Source: Rhabditophanes sp. KR3021 (taxonomy: Eukaryota > Nematoda > Chromadorea > Rhabditida > Alloionematidae). From it: 64,000 nt of DNA. The stretch is taken from positions 4,526,001 to 4,590,000 of the forward strand of contig CAUJLY010000006.1 in NCBI GenBank assembly GCA_963281155.1, read 5' to 3'. The translations under genes and the position numbers were made by a program. The notes below the pieces were generated by a model. It did no database searches, was not told the origin of the DNA, and saw only the letters and a program-made list of their open reading frames with translations. Of this stretch, positions 45,001 through 57,589 are shown in pieces (the first letter of the stretch is position 1; each line of letters opens with the position of its first letter).

Positions 45001-48000
45001 TCATAAAAATGGTACGCGTAATGAATGCTACAGTTAACAAAAAAACAGACACCTGTACACCGGTGATATAATCTCAAACAAAAGCTTCGTTATCTCTCGT
45101 TAAAATCTGCTCCGAAAATGCCCTTGAGTACTCATACAAAAGTCATGATGTGAAAATTGAAATAAAATATTCAAGAAGTACATCTTCTAAATTTCATCTA
45201 ATATTACCATTATATGTATTAGAAATCAAATATTTTAACTGAATTTAATTACTCTAAGTAAAGTGTAATAATAGGAAATTGCTATTTTGTTTCCTTATTG
45301 TTTATTTTGGGAGGGTAATAATAACTTTTAGTTGATTTTACATTTATAAATAAATTATTTATATCTTAGCATATGATTGCGCATTTACAATTTTTTTGAA
45401 AAGATAAAAAATTGAAGAAAAGACATATAATCTTTTAGATGACTGATGCCATATGTTTTTGACAACATTCCTACTACATTATTTTAATCAACAATTGTAC
45501 TCCCTCACAAGTTTCAATAAAATACTCAAATGTGTGATACGCTCAATATAGCTTGTTTTCCCTAATTGGTATAAGATAAAGGATAAATTGCAATTTTTTG
45601 AAAATAGTAGTTAGAATAATGTATTATTAACAATGAATGTTTGCAACTGTTTATTTGATCAAAAAAGTACTCATTTACTTAGCAAACATTATTCTGCTAA
45701 GAATGATTGAATAAGAGTAATATAAAAAATACGCCCCAATATTCTTGGAGTCTTTTAAATTGAAAAGTGTGTGCAAAGTGCTACTAAAATTAAATAGTAT
45801 TTAAACGATAAAAACTATTAAGTATCAATGAATTTAGTGCAGATAAGGTAGCCCCATATTCCTTTTAGAAAAGAACAACGTTCAGGGTTTGATGGTCTTA
45901 AGTAACCTATTTTAAAAAATAATGTCTGAAGTTGTAAGCTTATTAGAGCTGTTTAGTTCAAAAAAATCCATAGTTTTTATAGTTGAAGTATGTAATCTTC
46001 GGAAAATGCCGTCATAAATGAAATCAAGTAAAGCTCGATGAAAGTGGTTTAAGCTATTGAAAGCAAATTTGCTTTAATATGGATTTAAGCATTTGTAGTA
46101 TGTGATTATACTTTCTCATTCTATTGTATATTTAAAAGGAAAATCCCAACTTAGATAGATTATATAAAATATGTCTAATTTGAATATATCACATAACTTC
46201 ATCAACAATCTATGTATGTTTTACAATATTAATCACCTTTAAATACCAAAATATAGAAGCTTATCATGATAATGAATAATAAAAATAGAATACGTATTTA
46301 CGTGATTAAATCTATGCGATGATAAAAAATTGATCAGTGAACCAAAAGAATATGGCATCAAAAGTTAAAATACAAGCTAGTGTCGTGTTTAAAAATGTTT
46401 TCAAGAATAATTATAAGGGCCAAACGATTAAAACACCCTAACTTATATTATAACACCACACAAATACATAATATCGAGGATTTAAAGCAAAAATTTATTA
46501 TCATATTTAATGCGATCCAACATATTTCATTAAATTCAATATAATTTAATAAATGTTTGATGAAGTGTTATGAAAAATAGGACTTTAATATACAACGTCA
46601 AAATGGAGTGAAAGGAAAGTAAGATGAAAAACGAATACTTCATAGTTATGTAAAAAATATGTATTGGTTCTCAGGCTTCTGTGAATGATAAATTTAAAAT
46701 AGACATCATACAAAATAGTACAAAAAAGTAGACAAAATAGTTTTTTTAACTTCAAATAAATTAGATTTATATTGTACGGAAACAGTTAATAACTGAAAAA
46801 GAATTAATGACCTAAATTATATTAAACCAAATATTTATGCCACGGATAAAGATTAATAAGGGAGTTTAGAGGGTCCACATCTAATTAATCTGCGAACTTT
46901 CATATGAATATTAATAAAATATATGTGAATGTGGTGACATTTCTAAAATACAATAATTTCGTACTGAAATAATAGGAGAGAAAAGTTAATGAATATTTGT
47001 CTCATGATTTTAGAAAGTAAAAGAATCAAATCGGACAGGAAATAGAGGATTGGGTAGTGATTTAACAAACAAATGTTGTATATTATGAAAGTAAGCGAAA
47101 ATGTAAAACACCTTGAATTTTTTGTTGACAGTCAATAACTCTTACGCTCTGTGTGAGTCAAGCTCGTAAGTAAAATTTCTTGAAGAGCTATATATATATA
47201 CAAATTTTTATACATATAACCATTTAGTTCTTGGAAGATGGCTAAAATAATATGAAGGGATGCAAGACTCACTGTTGAATGTAATAGAATGCAATAGTTT
47301 GTCTTCAAGGAAGCGGAAAGGTAGAATATATTTCGCGCACTGTCACAAGCTACGATGACACAGACATATCATCTGTGTTCCATTCTTCAAATCAGCTTTT
47401 TTGCAATTTCTTACATTTCGAAACGCAACCACAACCTTGATATTACCTCTTTTTTATAGAACAGAAGAAAGAGATAATTGCGCGTTGTGAAAGGCAGCAT
47501 TGGGAAACTGGTCCTATACTGGATTTCCGCATTCAATGTTTCAAATCAAAGGAGATGTTGTAAAGTAATAACATAAAAAATTATAACCACAAAATAGTGA
47601 AAAGAATGCAGACTGCTAATATTAAAAAATGAACGTTGTAGGTTTATCATATAAAAATAGTGAATTAGTCTATGAATAAATTTGTAAAAATCAGGAAAAC
47701 TATCATCGCTTCCAGCTGACTAAATAAGCAGACACAAATAAAAGTACTTGGTGGTGTATAGAAATATATTATAAAGCCTTTAAGCCTACAGTTTAACGAA
47801 AGATTCTATAATAAAATAAAAATAGGAAGAGCAAAACAATACCTAAGACAAATAGATTGGAAATGAACATTTCTGCTTTAAATGTGTGCAAAAAATAACG
47901 AAAGCATGCGCATCTTTACATAAAAGCATAATCATTACCCATTGACTATATATTATATTTAGTGATAATTTATTAAAACATACTTAAAAATAAATATTTG

Positions 48001-51000
48001 TAGAATATAAAGTGACATATATTTTCTTCCTATACATATCAAAATTTCCACCAAACCTATTCAAGCCAATACCAAAATTTTATAGGATTTCAGAGTGTAT
48101 TTTTGTTTTGCAGTTTCAATTCAACCTTTGATTTTGAACATGAATGGCCTTTCACAACGTAATACGATGATCACCTTCAAATCAAAAAAATTCAGACACT
48201 TGCATATCAGAAGATATGCATTTGGTTTAGTTACTCAAATGATGTGTATTATATCGCTTTTATATAATTTTTAAATGATCATCAAAAGATATGATTGCAA
48301 TTTATATGGATAATAAAAACATCAAATATGTGAGACAAATTAAATTTGTCACCAACGCAGCATCCACACAATGATACAAAGCATTTTTAATGACATGAGT
48401 AAAAGTTAAAAGGAAACGAAAGAGGCTAGCCTTGGTTTTTTACAATACCTCAAACTGTTTTTTTATTTACAAAAGCTTTCAAAAGATAGGAAACAAAAAA
48501 TCCTGTTTTATTGAACCAAGACACTTTTAATAGGAAAATGAAACAAAATAAAGATCAAATAATAAGTTGTTTTATATAAAGTGGAACCTTTGCAAGTATG
48601 TGATAATGTCAAAATATACTATCTATTTTTAAGGGTAAATAGTATTTTGTTGCTAATCCAAATATTTTCATTCACCATAAAGAAGCGATATTTGGGAAAA
48701 CAATCACTTCTTCAAAAAGTGTTCTTTTTATTTAGAAATAATAAAAGTTACAAATATTGACAAAAAACTACACCTTTCATGTGATATTTTTTATCATATG
48801 AAAATACACAAATAATAGTTATTCTCAAAGAATTAAATAGATAAAAAAGCTTTCCTTCAAATAACTTCTGAAAACATTTTATTTAGATGATAGTAATGAT
48901 ATCCAAAATGATATCTAATCATACAAAACCACAGATTTTAATCTTTGACTAAATATACGAAACTTAATTTAATATAGAGTATCGAATAGTGCATAAATGA
49001 ATAAAAAATTGATATCAAATTCAATCAAAAATATTATTTGTTTGTTTTAGCTACATCAGTTGATTACGACTAAAGACCTCGCCATTCAACAGTACTTGTG
49101 ATCAGTAAATTAATTGTCAACTTTAATTAAATATTAAATTAGTAAGATTATACTTCTTAAAATATTAAGAATAAAAATAAGAGACGTAAATGATATTTTA
49201 TAACAAATTTAATGATGTGAGTACACCTAAATTGACAGAAACATGCTTAAGGATTGTGTTTTTGTTAAAAAAGTAGACAAAAGTAAAAGTCGAACAAATT
49301 GGGCTGAAATAAATTAGTTTTGAATCAGCTAATGAAAGATACGAATTCAGGTTTGCGTCATAAAAATGATGCTATATTAATAAATAGGGTAGCGTTATGT
49401 GAGTTTTTGATCTTGTCAAACATCACTTGTTTAGGGGAGCTTTTTAAAGTATTATAATTAAAATTTGTTGGCTGCTTTTTATGGTAGGTGATGATAAAAA
49501 CAATATTTTGAATAAGGTAAAAGATGACTTTAGTATAATTATGGGCATTTTTATCAGAAATCTGCTTGGAAACACCTTAAAAGTAAAACAACTTGCTTCC
49601 TTTAGACAAACCTAAATATTTTTGTTAAACGTAACTAATAAAAAATATATAATGAAGGTAAAGTAATTTAAAGCTGTTCACTAATAGTTTGTTCAATCAA
49701 ATTTGACGTTTAATCATTGTTGTTCTGTTTAAAAATAAACATAATTACATACGTTAATATACACAATCGCTATCAAAATAAAAGCTTCCATTTTCCGTGT
49801 TCAATGCAAAAGTAATGATTATATTACAAAAGAAGACACAACCATTGATGGGAAAATAAAATATTTTAAAATCAAATTATAGCAATCTATTATAAACAAA
49901 TTCAAAACATCTGTCAAAATTCTAAATACCATGAATGTGGACAATAGAAAGAAAGTAATGGTAATATACATTACACCAGAAACTAGAATATATTTCTTCA
50001 CCACCAAAAAGTAACTGGCTGAGCTAAATCAACAAAATATTTATAATCATATAGTGACGAGGATCTTTTATATGCATGTAAAATTAAATAACAATACTTC
50101 CATAGTACAGGAAATAAGCTGCATAGATTTATATATTATAAACTTGTAAAATCAAATAATTTTTTTGATTATTCAATGTATAAGGAGTAAGCAAAGAAAG
50201 CATTGGTCAATATTGAGATTGACAGTTTCAATTAAAAAATGTAGAAAGTTATTGTACGCAGATAAAAATATATCCCATTATGTACACAACTTATGTATAT
50301 ACTAAAACTAATCTCAATTTTGCAGATTTTTTTAATTATATACCAAAGATTTGAGTGGAAGAGAGAAAAAGAATATACCAGATCTAATCAAATATGCATA
50401 ATACATAAAAATGGTGTGAAAAAGTTATAAAAGCCAATTTTTGTTGCGTATTTACTTATATTATTCTGATTCATAAAGTCATTGTATGCGTTTGTTTGAT
50501 TTGAAATGGTTTGTGTAAGTTACATAAAAGTAGGTACATTTTTTTTTACTTAACTAACATTAAGCAAAACATATATTTATTTATACCTAAATATATTAAT
50601 TTCAAACCATTAAACTATGAGAAATTAACACTAGTTATATTAAACGCCTAAGTGCATTTTGTAAACTTACTGTAATTATACAATCATGTTGATTACTTAT
50701 AATATATAAAAAGGTAACAAAATAAAAATAATAAAATATAATGTGTTTACCATCAAAATAGTTAATTGCAAAGATACCAATAAAAATAATCATGCGAAAA
50801 GTAGATGTAAACGTGACAATTTGTTGTGATTGAAGCATAAAAATAAATTTGTTTGAACTTATTTTGAAACATTAGCAATGCGAAAAGAACATAGCGCAAA
50901 GATATATTATATATAATCAATTTCGGAGAACATTTTTTAAATATAGAAATAACCTACCCCATTATTCTGATTTGAAGAAGATGATCGTGGTTGGCGAGAA

Positions 51001-51274
51001 TAATTTGGTTGATTATTGTGGTGAAGTTGAAACGGTGTTCTGTGTGTTTCATTGTCAGCTCTATTACGAGTATAAGTCCAATTTCGGCCATGGTTTCTTT
51101 GTACCATTTCATGAATTTGTGAATCAGGAGAAGTGGGCGATGTAATAATTAAACGTGCATTTTCATCATGCTCATTATTTGTAGATGCTTCACCGTTATT
51201 TCCTGAAATTGCTCTTTGGAGTCTGCCAGCGGCAGAAAAACGTTTCTGAAACCAATCCAGTTTGTAAGATTTCA
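42087..51274 (-). CDS. SPRY-SOCS box protein, SPSB/gustavus-like, with N-terminal extension
   Basis: Right to left exons 51274-50958, 44865-44799, 43151-42946, 42896-42257 and 42214-42087 join in phase. The SPRY domain is in the fourth exon: [60 protein letters not shown] and [19 protein letters not shown]. The SOCS box follows ([13 protein letters not shown] ... [11 protein letters not shown]). SPSB proteins are substrate receptors of Elongin BC-Cullin 5 ubiquitin ligases that recognise DINNN-type peptides. The extra 200 N-terminal residues ([20 protein letters not shown] at the start; Ser/Asn-rich; then [20 protein letters not shown]) are not part of vertebrate SPSB. The first exon starts TG-AAA after its acceptor, so an upstream exon must supply at least one base, possibly the A of a split ATG (452 residues). 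The 42 bp intron 42215-42256 is a multiple of three without stops. Confidence 0.85.
43152..44798 (-). other. 1.6 kb intron of the SPSB-like gene
   Basis: AT-rich intron. A GC-richer stretch at about 44140-44400 interrupts it, with short open frames on both strands ([16 protein letters not shown] on +, [19 protein letters not shown] on -) but no complete exon structure I can support. Confidence 0.35.
44866..50957 (-). other. 6.1 kb intron of the SPSB-like gene
   Basis: The largest intron in the window, more than 100 times the usual size here. It is AT-rich with few features. At about 47290-47560 a GC-richer block holds a hairpin (ACACAGA with TCTGTGT around 47360-47385) and a minus-strand TTCTATAAAAAAG, which may be an internal promoter. 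No nested gene is supported. Confidence 0.4.
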
Positions 51275-53882
51275 CTAAAATACAAAAATATGAAAGTTTG
51301 GTGTAATAATATAAGGTAATGAAAAAATGAAACGTTGATGCTCAAGTGATTGCATGATCATTTTGTACTTTCATGTAAAAAGAGAATTGTAACATCCTTT
51401 TTAAATGAGACGTCTGTTAGTGATAAAAGAAATAAAAAAACAAAGGCTAGAAAAAGAAAGGAATGGAAAAGGGTTGATGTATCAAAAAATAACGACTGTA
51501 TATGTTTTAGCTAGATGTGTGCAATGCATTTGATTTGAAATTTAGAATGTTAAGAGAATGAATTACATAAATAAAGCTAATTAATGATGAACAATAAATA
51601 ATTTAAATGGAAAGCGTTCGGCTGTTTGTTGTTAGAGGATATATGATAAGAATTCCAGTTTAGCACAGATTAAAGCAAAAATTAAATATTATTAAAAATG
51701 TAATTATTTGACAACCAAAGAAAACCATATAAAACATTATGATAGGCTAATAAAGCTTCGATATATGTAGCTACTATATCAATATTTATATCATGAATGT
51801 AAAACTAATTATTTGAGAAAAAGTTTTCAGCTTGTAATAGCTTAAGGTTTTTGTGGATGAGAAAATGTCGAATTTTTAAGTAAAATTTAAAGGATTAAAA
51901 ATATCTCAGTAAATAAGTTGATACATAAGATATGGGAAAGAATAGTTTTATTGTCTTTTATGATGACTATATATTAATAACGGTTATGTAAAGTGCTTTC
52001 CCTAGAGATAATCAAAATACTTTTGTGGAATGCTTTGAAATAAGTTGAATGCTGGATTGGGAATAGATAAAAGTAAAAGGAAATGTTAACCAAAAAAGGG
52101 TACAGCTCCAATTGTGCTATATATAAATAGTTCATCCAGTTTTTAGTATTACTCAAAAATGTACTTTGACCTAAAGCATTATGTTTTTAAGACCAAATAG
52201 TGGAAAATTGAGTATAACGTAACTCGCAAAAAATGAAGCAATGTTTTATGATGTCACTTAACTGTTAAGTATAATTAATTGTTCCTTATTCTATGGGAAA
52301 TGCTTCTAAAATTGCTATTTAAAATTTCTAGGTATTAGTTTGAGGAAATAAATTTGATAAATGCCTATTTATTAAACTTAAAGCGTTTTTGAGTTCCGTT
52401 TAATTAAAATAACAATATTCAAATAACACTATGTATAACATAAAGATAACAGAATGCGCTGTGTAAACTTAATATTTTTGTATACAAAATAGTGATAACG
52501 TAAACAACATCATTTTGATAACCAAATAATAAGTATTTTCATATATAATTATAAAAGCAAATCGAAATAGCAAAATTTGTTGATTCACGATCAAATTACT
52601 TACGGACATATAAAATATTTGTATCAAAAACAGCTTATCTTGTAGCAAAACAGTAACAGACGTCTTCTATCTTCTATTTTTTTAAAACGCTACATCATAA
52701 TTGGTCTATTGTGTAAATTAAACGCACACAATTTAGAATGTTCATTATCAGTGATATCTTGGAAACATAAGGAAGTGAAGTTTTGCAAACCAAATAAAAG
52801 TTTGATTATATATTTATATAAACAGTTTTTTCTTTAGTTATGCATTAGGAACATAAAGGACAAAATTCATCAACTAAGCAGTAGGAATTTTTTTTGACGT
52901 TTTAAGTTAACCAACACACATAAATTAATACTTTTCCATGGTTGGAAATTCTTTTATAATGTACTTTGGAGGTCTTTGTTAAGGTCACAATATTTTTATG
53001 TACTAAACATAAATGAGGCTTTATATAAAGAACAATTAAACTCTCTCATGGCAAAGATATAATATACTTTTGAGTTAAGACAAACGATTTTTAACATTTA
53101 TATTGAATATGTGCAACAATTGATCAAATTGAGATGCTTTAAATCGGAGTTTTAAACTTTGTTTAAACTTTTGTTTATGTTGAGGATAAAACAGTTTACT
53201 CATATTGCATTTCTTCCAATTAAATCTTTTACATTTACACAATATTAGAGATTAAGAATAAATTAACATAAATATTCTTAGATATTAAAGCAATTGAAAA
53301 ATGGATCACAAGTTGTTCTATTTAAATATTATTTTTAACTAAAAAGTTACAATAAATGCTAATATTTTACTATATTCCAGTACAAAATTTATTTTCCCAT
53401 AAAGTGCATTCATACTTATTAATTTAATTTTTATGTAAGTTTGTATTTTAAAATAGTTTTGTGAACGAAATTTATTTATACATCAGGAAAGCAAAAACTG
53501 TCTTATTTAAAAAAATTGAAATACATATTTGATTTTGTACTAAATAATTAAAAACATGGAAAGCAAACTGTTGCAATTATTAATCTAATATTCTAGAATA
53601 TACCTTTATTTATCACAAATATGGATGCTATTTTTAAGCACGTTTGCTTATATTTTAAAATAGGACAGAATATTTAATAAAATGGTGATTATAAAAATAA
53701 TGTTTGTCCTCTTGACATAATATCATTTAGTTATACATTACATTCCATTCATTTTTGTCATTAATTAAGAACGTTTTTGAAAATGGATTTGAACATAAGT
53801 TGACTGATGTATCAAATATGAAATAATTTTTTAAAAGAATAAATGGTTGGCACTATTTGAGACAATTATGAATCCAAATAGT
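51275..53882. other. 2.6 kb region, no gene seen
   Basis: AT-rich. The 5' exon of the SPSB-like gene should lie somewhere above 51275, but no candidate with a good donor and ATG was convincing. Confidence 0.35.
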
Positions 53883-55400
53883 TTAGACAATTCTTTGATA
53901 GGTTAAAATAAAAGAATGTGAACTAGCAAGTCCGGGATAATGAATCATGGCTAAATTTCTTGCAGAAGTGATTGTACGAGCTGTATTGTTTTTACCACAA
54001 AAAACAGCACCTGAATATGTCATATCACTTCGGAATTTTACTTCAAGTCCTCTTCCAACAACACATGGATCTGCGACAGACACATCCACTGATTTAACAA
54101 TAATTTTAATTTTATAGTTAGTATCTGTTGTAATTCTAAAGTAGCAATTAACAGCACCATATCTTGTTAGTACTTGAGCATATGCAGTTGCTTTTAATTC
54201 AATATTTCCACAAATTGCCCCAGTTTTCTTAATTTCTGAACAAAATACTCCGGCAAATCCATTTGGACATATACATTGTGTACATTTATTTGGATTTTGA
54301 AAACCACCATTCAAACATTTGATTTTTAAAATACAAGCAGTACTGCAATAATGTAAATTTATCATCTTGTAATCAGAAAATGATAGTCTTGAATGTTGGC
54401 CTACAGCTTCGTAATAAACCGCTATTTTTGGAACGACCGTATTTTGGCCATTTTTACTAAAAGCCGTTTTCGGATATAACATTGCACTTCCTAAATTTCA
54501 ATTAAATAATATCCGATAAAATGAACATACCAAAATCAAATAATATACCGTAATCTTTTACACTCGATGCTGAAGCTTTAACAAATTGATCTTCCAAACC
54601 CGATATAATATTAGCTGGATAAATAAAAAGATAATTATCTCTATCTGGGCGTGATTGCTCATGTTCGAGGCCTAAAGCGTGGGATAATTCGTGTTGAATG
54701 ATTCCAATGTGTTGACAACCTTCACCGATACTTACATCTTGCGGTTGGTTACAAAATATTTGTCCTACGTAAGACCAACACCCTTCTGCTTTCTTGATAT
54801 TTAATCCCGGGAAGCCTACATAGGAGAAAGTTGTTTGGAAAACTTTACGCAGGTACTAGCTTTCAATTCCGTCAATGATGCTTCAATTACGTTTTTATCG
54901 CTTACACTTAAGGTTGGCCCGAGATAATATCTTATTGGAAATTTCCATTTAAAACTCATTACTGCGTCTATGCTTCTTTTGCTTCGATTAGAAATGGAAC
55001 TAGCTTTGGCTTTGTTATCTAACTCATTTTGAATATCACTAATAACTTTATCCATTTGGGTGTCTGTCAAAAACATATCTCCTTGAAACATATGGGGATT
55101 GAGCATGGGATCTTTTTTAATATTAATTTCAGCGGCTCCGGCTATTGAAGCCATTTCAGCAGATTTGCCGGTTTGCTGCTCTTCAAATATCTTTCTTTGA
55201 ATAGCTCGGATCATTTCCAATTTTTTGGAATTTTTATCAAATTGTATTTTTTGCTCAGTTGTAAGGGTTGAACGTGTTGCGTTAAAAATGTCCTCTTTTG
55301 TAGTCTGAAAAATAAATAAATTTGTAATTCGTAATTAACTTACAGCCTTTAGAGGAACAAAAATAGCTAGAAGACAAAGTAATAATATCAAAAATTGCAT
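53883..55400 (-). CDS. astacin metalloprotease with EGF and CUB modules (one frame break)
   Basis: Exons right to left: 55400-55344, 55304-54531, 54490-53883. A signal peptide (MQFLILLLCLLAIFVPLKA) is followed by a prodomain ending in a basic SKRS site, then the M12A catalytic domain starting FKWKFPIRYYLG. The zinc motif is HELSHALGLEH with EQSRPDRDNY after it, and the Met-turn is GSAMLYP, where the zinc-ligand Tyr is kept. Then come an EGF-like module (CLNGGFQNPNKCTQCICPNG) and a CUB domain (ICGNIELKAT ... TYSGAVFCGK). This matches nematode NAS proteins with EGF-CUB tails, which act in moulting, hatching or tissue invasion; which one cannot be told. The frame breaks near 54820-54835, between TCVKFSKQLS and YVGFPG, where one base is missing; adding it makes 479 codons plus stop, in phase with both introns. 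Confidence 0.9.
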
Positions 55401-57589
55401 GACAAGTTTGTATGATTTGATCTAGATGATCAATCATTTTTATACTGATTTTAAACTTCCTCTTTCGGTGCATTATTAAATATCATAAATCGCGTTGGGA
55501 AATCTGAAAAACATTAATTCGTTAGAGCTGTTATCAAACTTATTTTGAGATTTAAATACGCACCTAAATAACAATGATTTAAACTCTATAACACCAAGAA
55601 TCCTACTACCACATATTTGATAACAAGTTTGACCTGATGAATTATAATAAATTAAAGGTTACAATATGCCGATGTTTTATGATATATTACTTACTAGTTA
55701 TTTAAATTATGAATGTTTTAAATAAATCCAATTATACAGTGTTTATAAAAGTATGAACTAAGGATATTAACTATTTGTTTTTTGTATAATTTGACCTCGT
55801 AATCCAATAATGTATAATCTGTAGGCTACTCAGTTCATAAATTATAATTTAGTGCATTCAATGCTATTTTTGATTTAAAATTATATGTGTATATAATAAA
55901 TAATGCCCAAATATAGTTTATGCTACAGATATGTCTAAGGTTTACAAGAAATATTTTTGGACCAAGATGTTCTCGGATTAGTAAAACAGTGTTACAAATA
56001 TTTGAGTCTATTAGTTTTTGTTTGGCAGTACTAGAATAATTTCTCTCATTAATGGATATTGTCACCTAGTTAATTCTGAAACTCCGTATCCTTGTCTGTA
56101 ATCATTTTTTGATAATTGTTGCAATGCCTCCTACGGTCTATAGAAAAAAGTATTTTAGATCCTTCTAATGTTTTAGGTACTATTATACTTTGTCTTTCGA
56201 ACAAAACGCCTGGAATTTTGAAAAAATATTTGGTCTCGATGACGGAGGTTTGTCGAAAAAATGACTTTTCCAGAGTTGGTATAGGAATATGTCTTAAATT
56301 GGATTTTTAAAAAAAGTGTTATATCAGTTTGAAGAGCTAAAAACGGAGTCTAACGGTGTTGGCTATATAAGAAGAATTAAAATATTTATTTTAATTTAAA
56401 TATGGAGTTACTACATTAATGACTGTCCCAGTGATCATTCATATGATTATTTCAAGGAGTAGTTAAATCATTACTTGGCCCTTATAATAATCTACCGGAT
56501 GAAGACATTTCTTCACAAATATTTGCATGATTTGAAGGTGTAAGACTGTATAAATGACTCAAAATATATTTATAGTTAAAAACAACAACAAATACTCTCA
56601 TCACTGTCAACGTAATCATTTCATTAAATCGATTTAACGAATAAATTAGCATTTTTTGGCCTAAGTATTTTCTTTAAGATGAAGTTATTGCTTCTTAAAC
56701 TTAAGGAGTTATTTAGAGGTGTTGTCTGTATAAGATAGTTAAAATATTTGAGGTGATAAAGTCCTTAAAAATGTCTGAAAATGCTTTTTCATAATTTACT
56801 CAGTGCAGATTTTAATTGTATATCCCCTTCAAATTTTTTGGAGTATTTCATTCTCAATTAAAGAAGAACCAAGCTAATAAAAAAATGATCGAAGTTAAAG
56901 TAGTTATTTAATATATTTTGGGCCAAAGATTTTATCCCTTCAATTATATACATCGGGAACTTCATTTTTGAATATATAAGTAAGTTTTGGGAAAATGAAT
57001 ATAACATAATATTTCTGCAATGCTTCGTCGAGTCATAGCAAATAAGAAATGGATAATTTTCTTTTGGCCGAAGTTTCCTTTAATATAATTCATACTGAAA
57101 TAAGCTGGAATAAATGAATATGTTTTCGAATATGCAACTAAATATAACATCAATTGTTAAAATAATTGTCGTAAAGTTTGCATAATTCAATTATACTTGT
57201 ATAATTAACATTTTCTTTGAATATTATTATTACTGTTAAATATCTAATACATCATTAGAGTCATTTAACACTTTTTATATCTTTTTATCACTTGTCATCT
57301 TCCAACAAAGTCAAACAACAAAATCAAATAGCCAGTGCTAACTTTTTGAATGCCATGAAAATTGATAAAACTGCACATTTATATTTGATCTGCTAGTTAA
57401 AATAATTTTATTCACTATATACAACTGACATTGAGAGCCGTTGTATAGTTTTTATTTAAATTTCATTGCCTATTAACGATACTGAAATAGTTGAATTCTT
57501 TAGGAATACTTCAGTGACAATCACTTTATAATTACTTCATTTTTAATTCACTGTATTATTAACTTTTTTATATTCAGTTTACAATAATT
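55401..57589. other. 2.2 kb intergenic with a diverged tandem repeat
   Basis: No supported gene. From about 56200 to 57120 there are recurring segments (see repeat entry). The remainder is AT-rich and holds the promoters of the astacin and the SORBS-like genes. Confidence 0.35.
56200..57120. repeat. degenerate tandem repeat
   Basis: Imperfect copies of two linked motifs occur: TTGGCC or TTGGGCC followed by AAG/TATTTTNTTTAA (about 56475, 56656, 56918, 57064) and GGTGTNGNCTGTATAAGA followed by TTAAAATATTT (about 56358, 56540, 56715). Spacing is irregular, about 145 to 265 bp, so the array is old or rearranged. Assigned by eye only. Confidence 0.35.

Noticed and set aside
47129..47167. 34 bp micro-exon on + in the SPSB intron with good splice sites
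   Set aside because: Opposite strand to the host gene, no partner exons; expected by chance in 6 kb.
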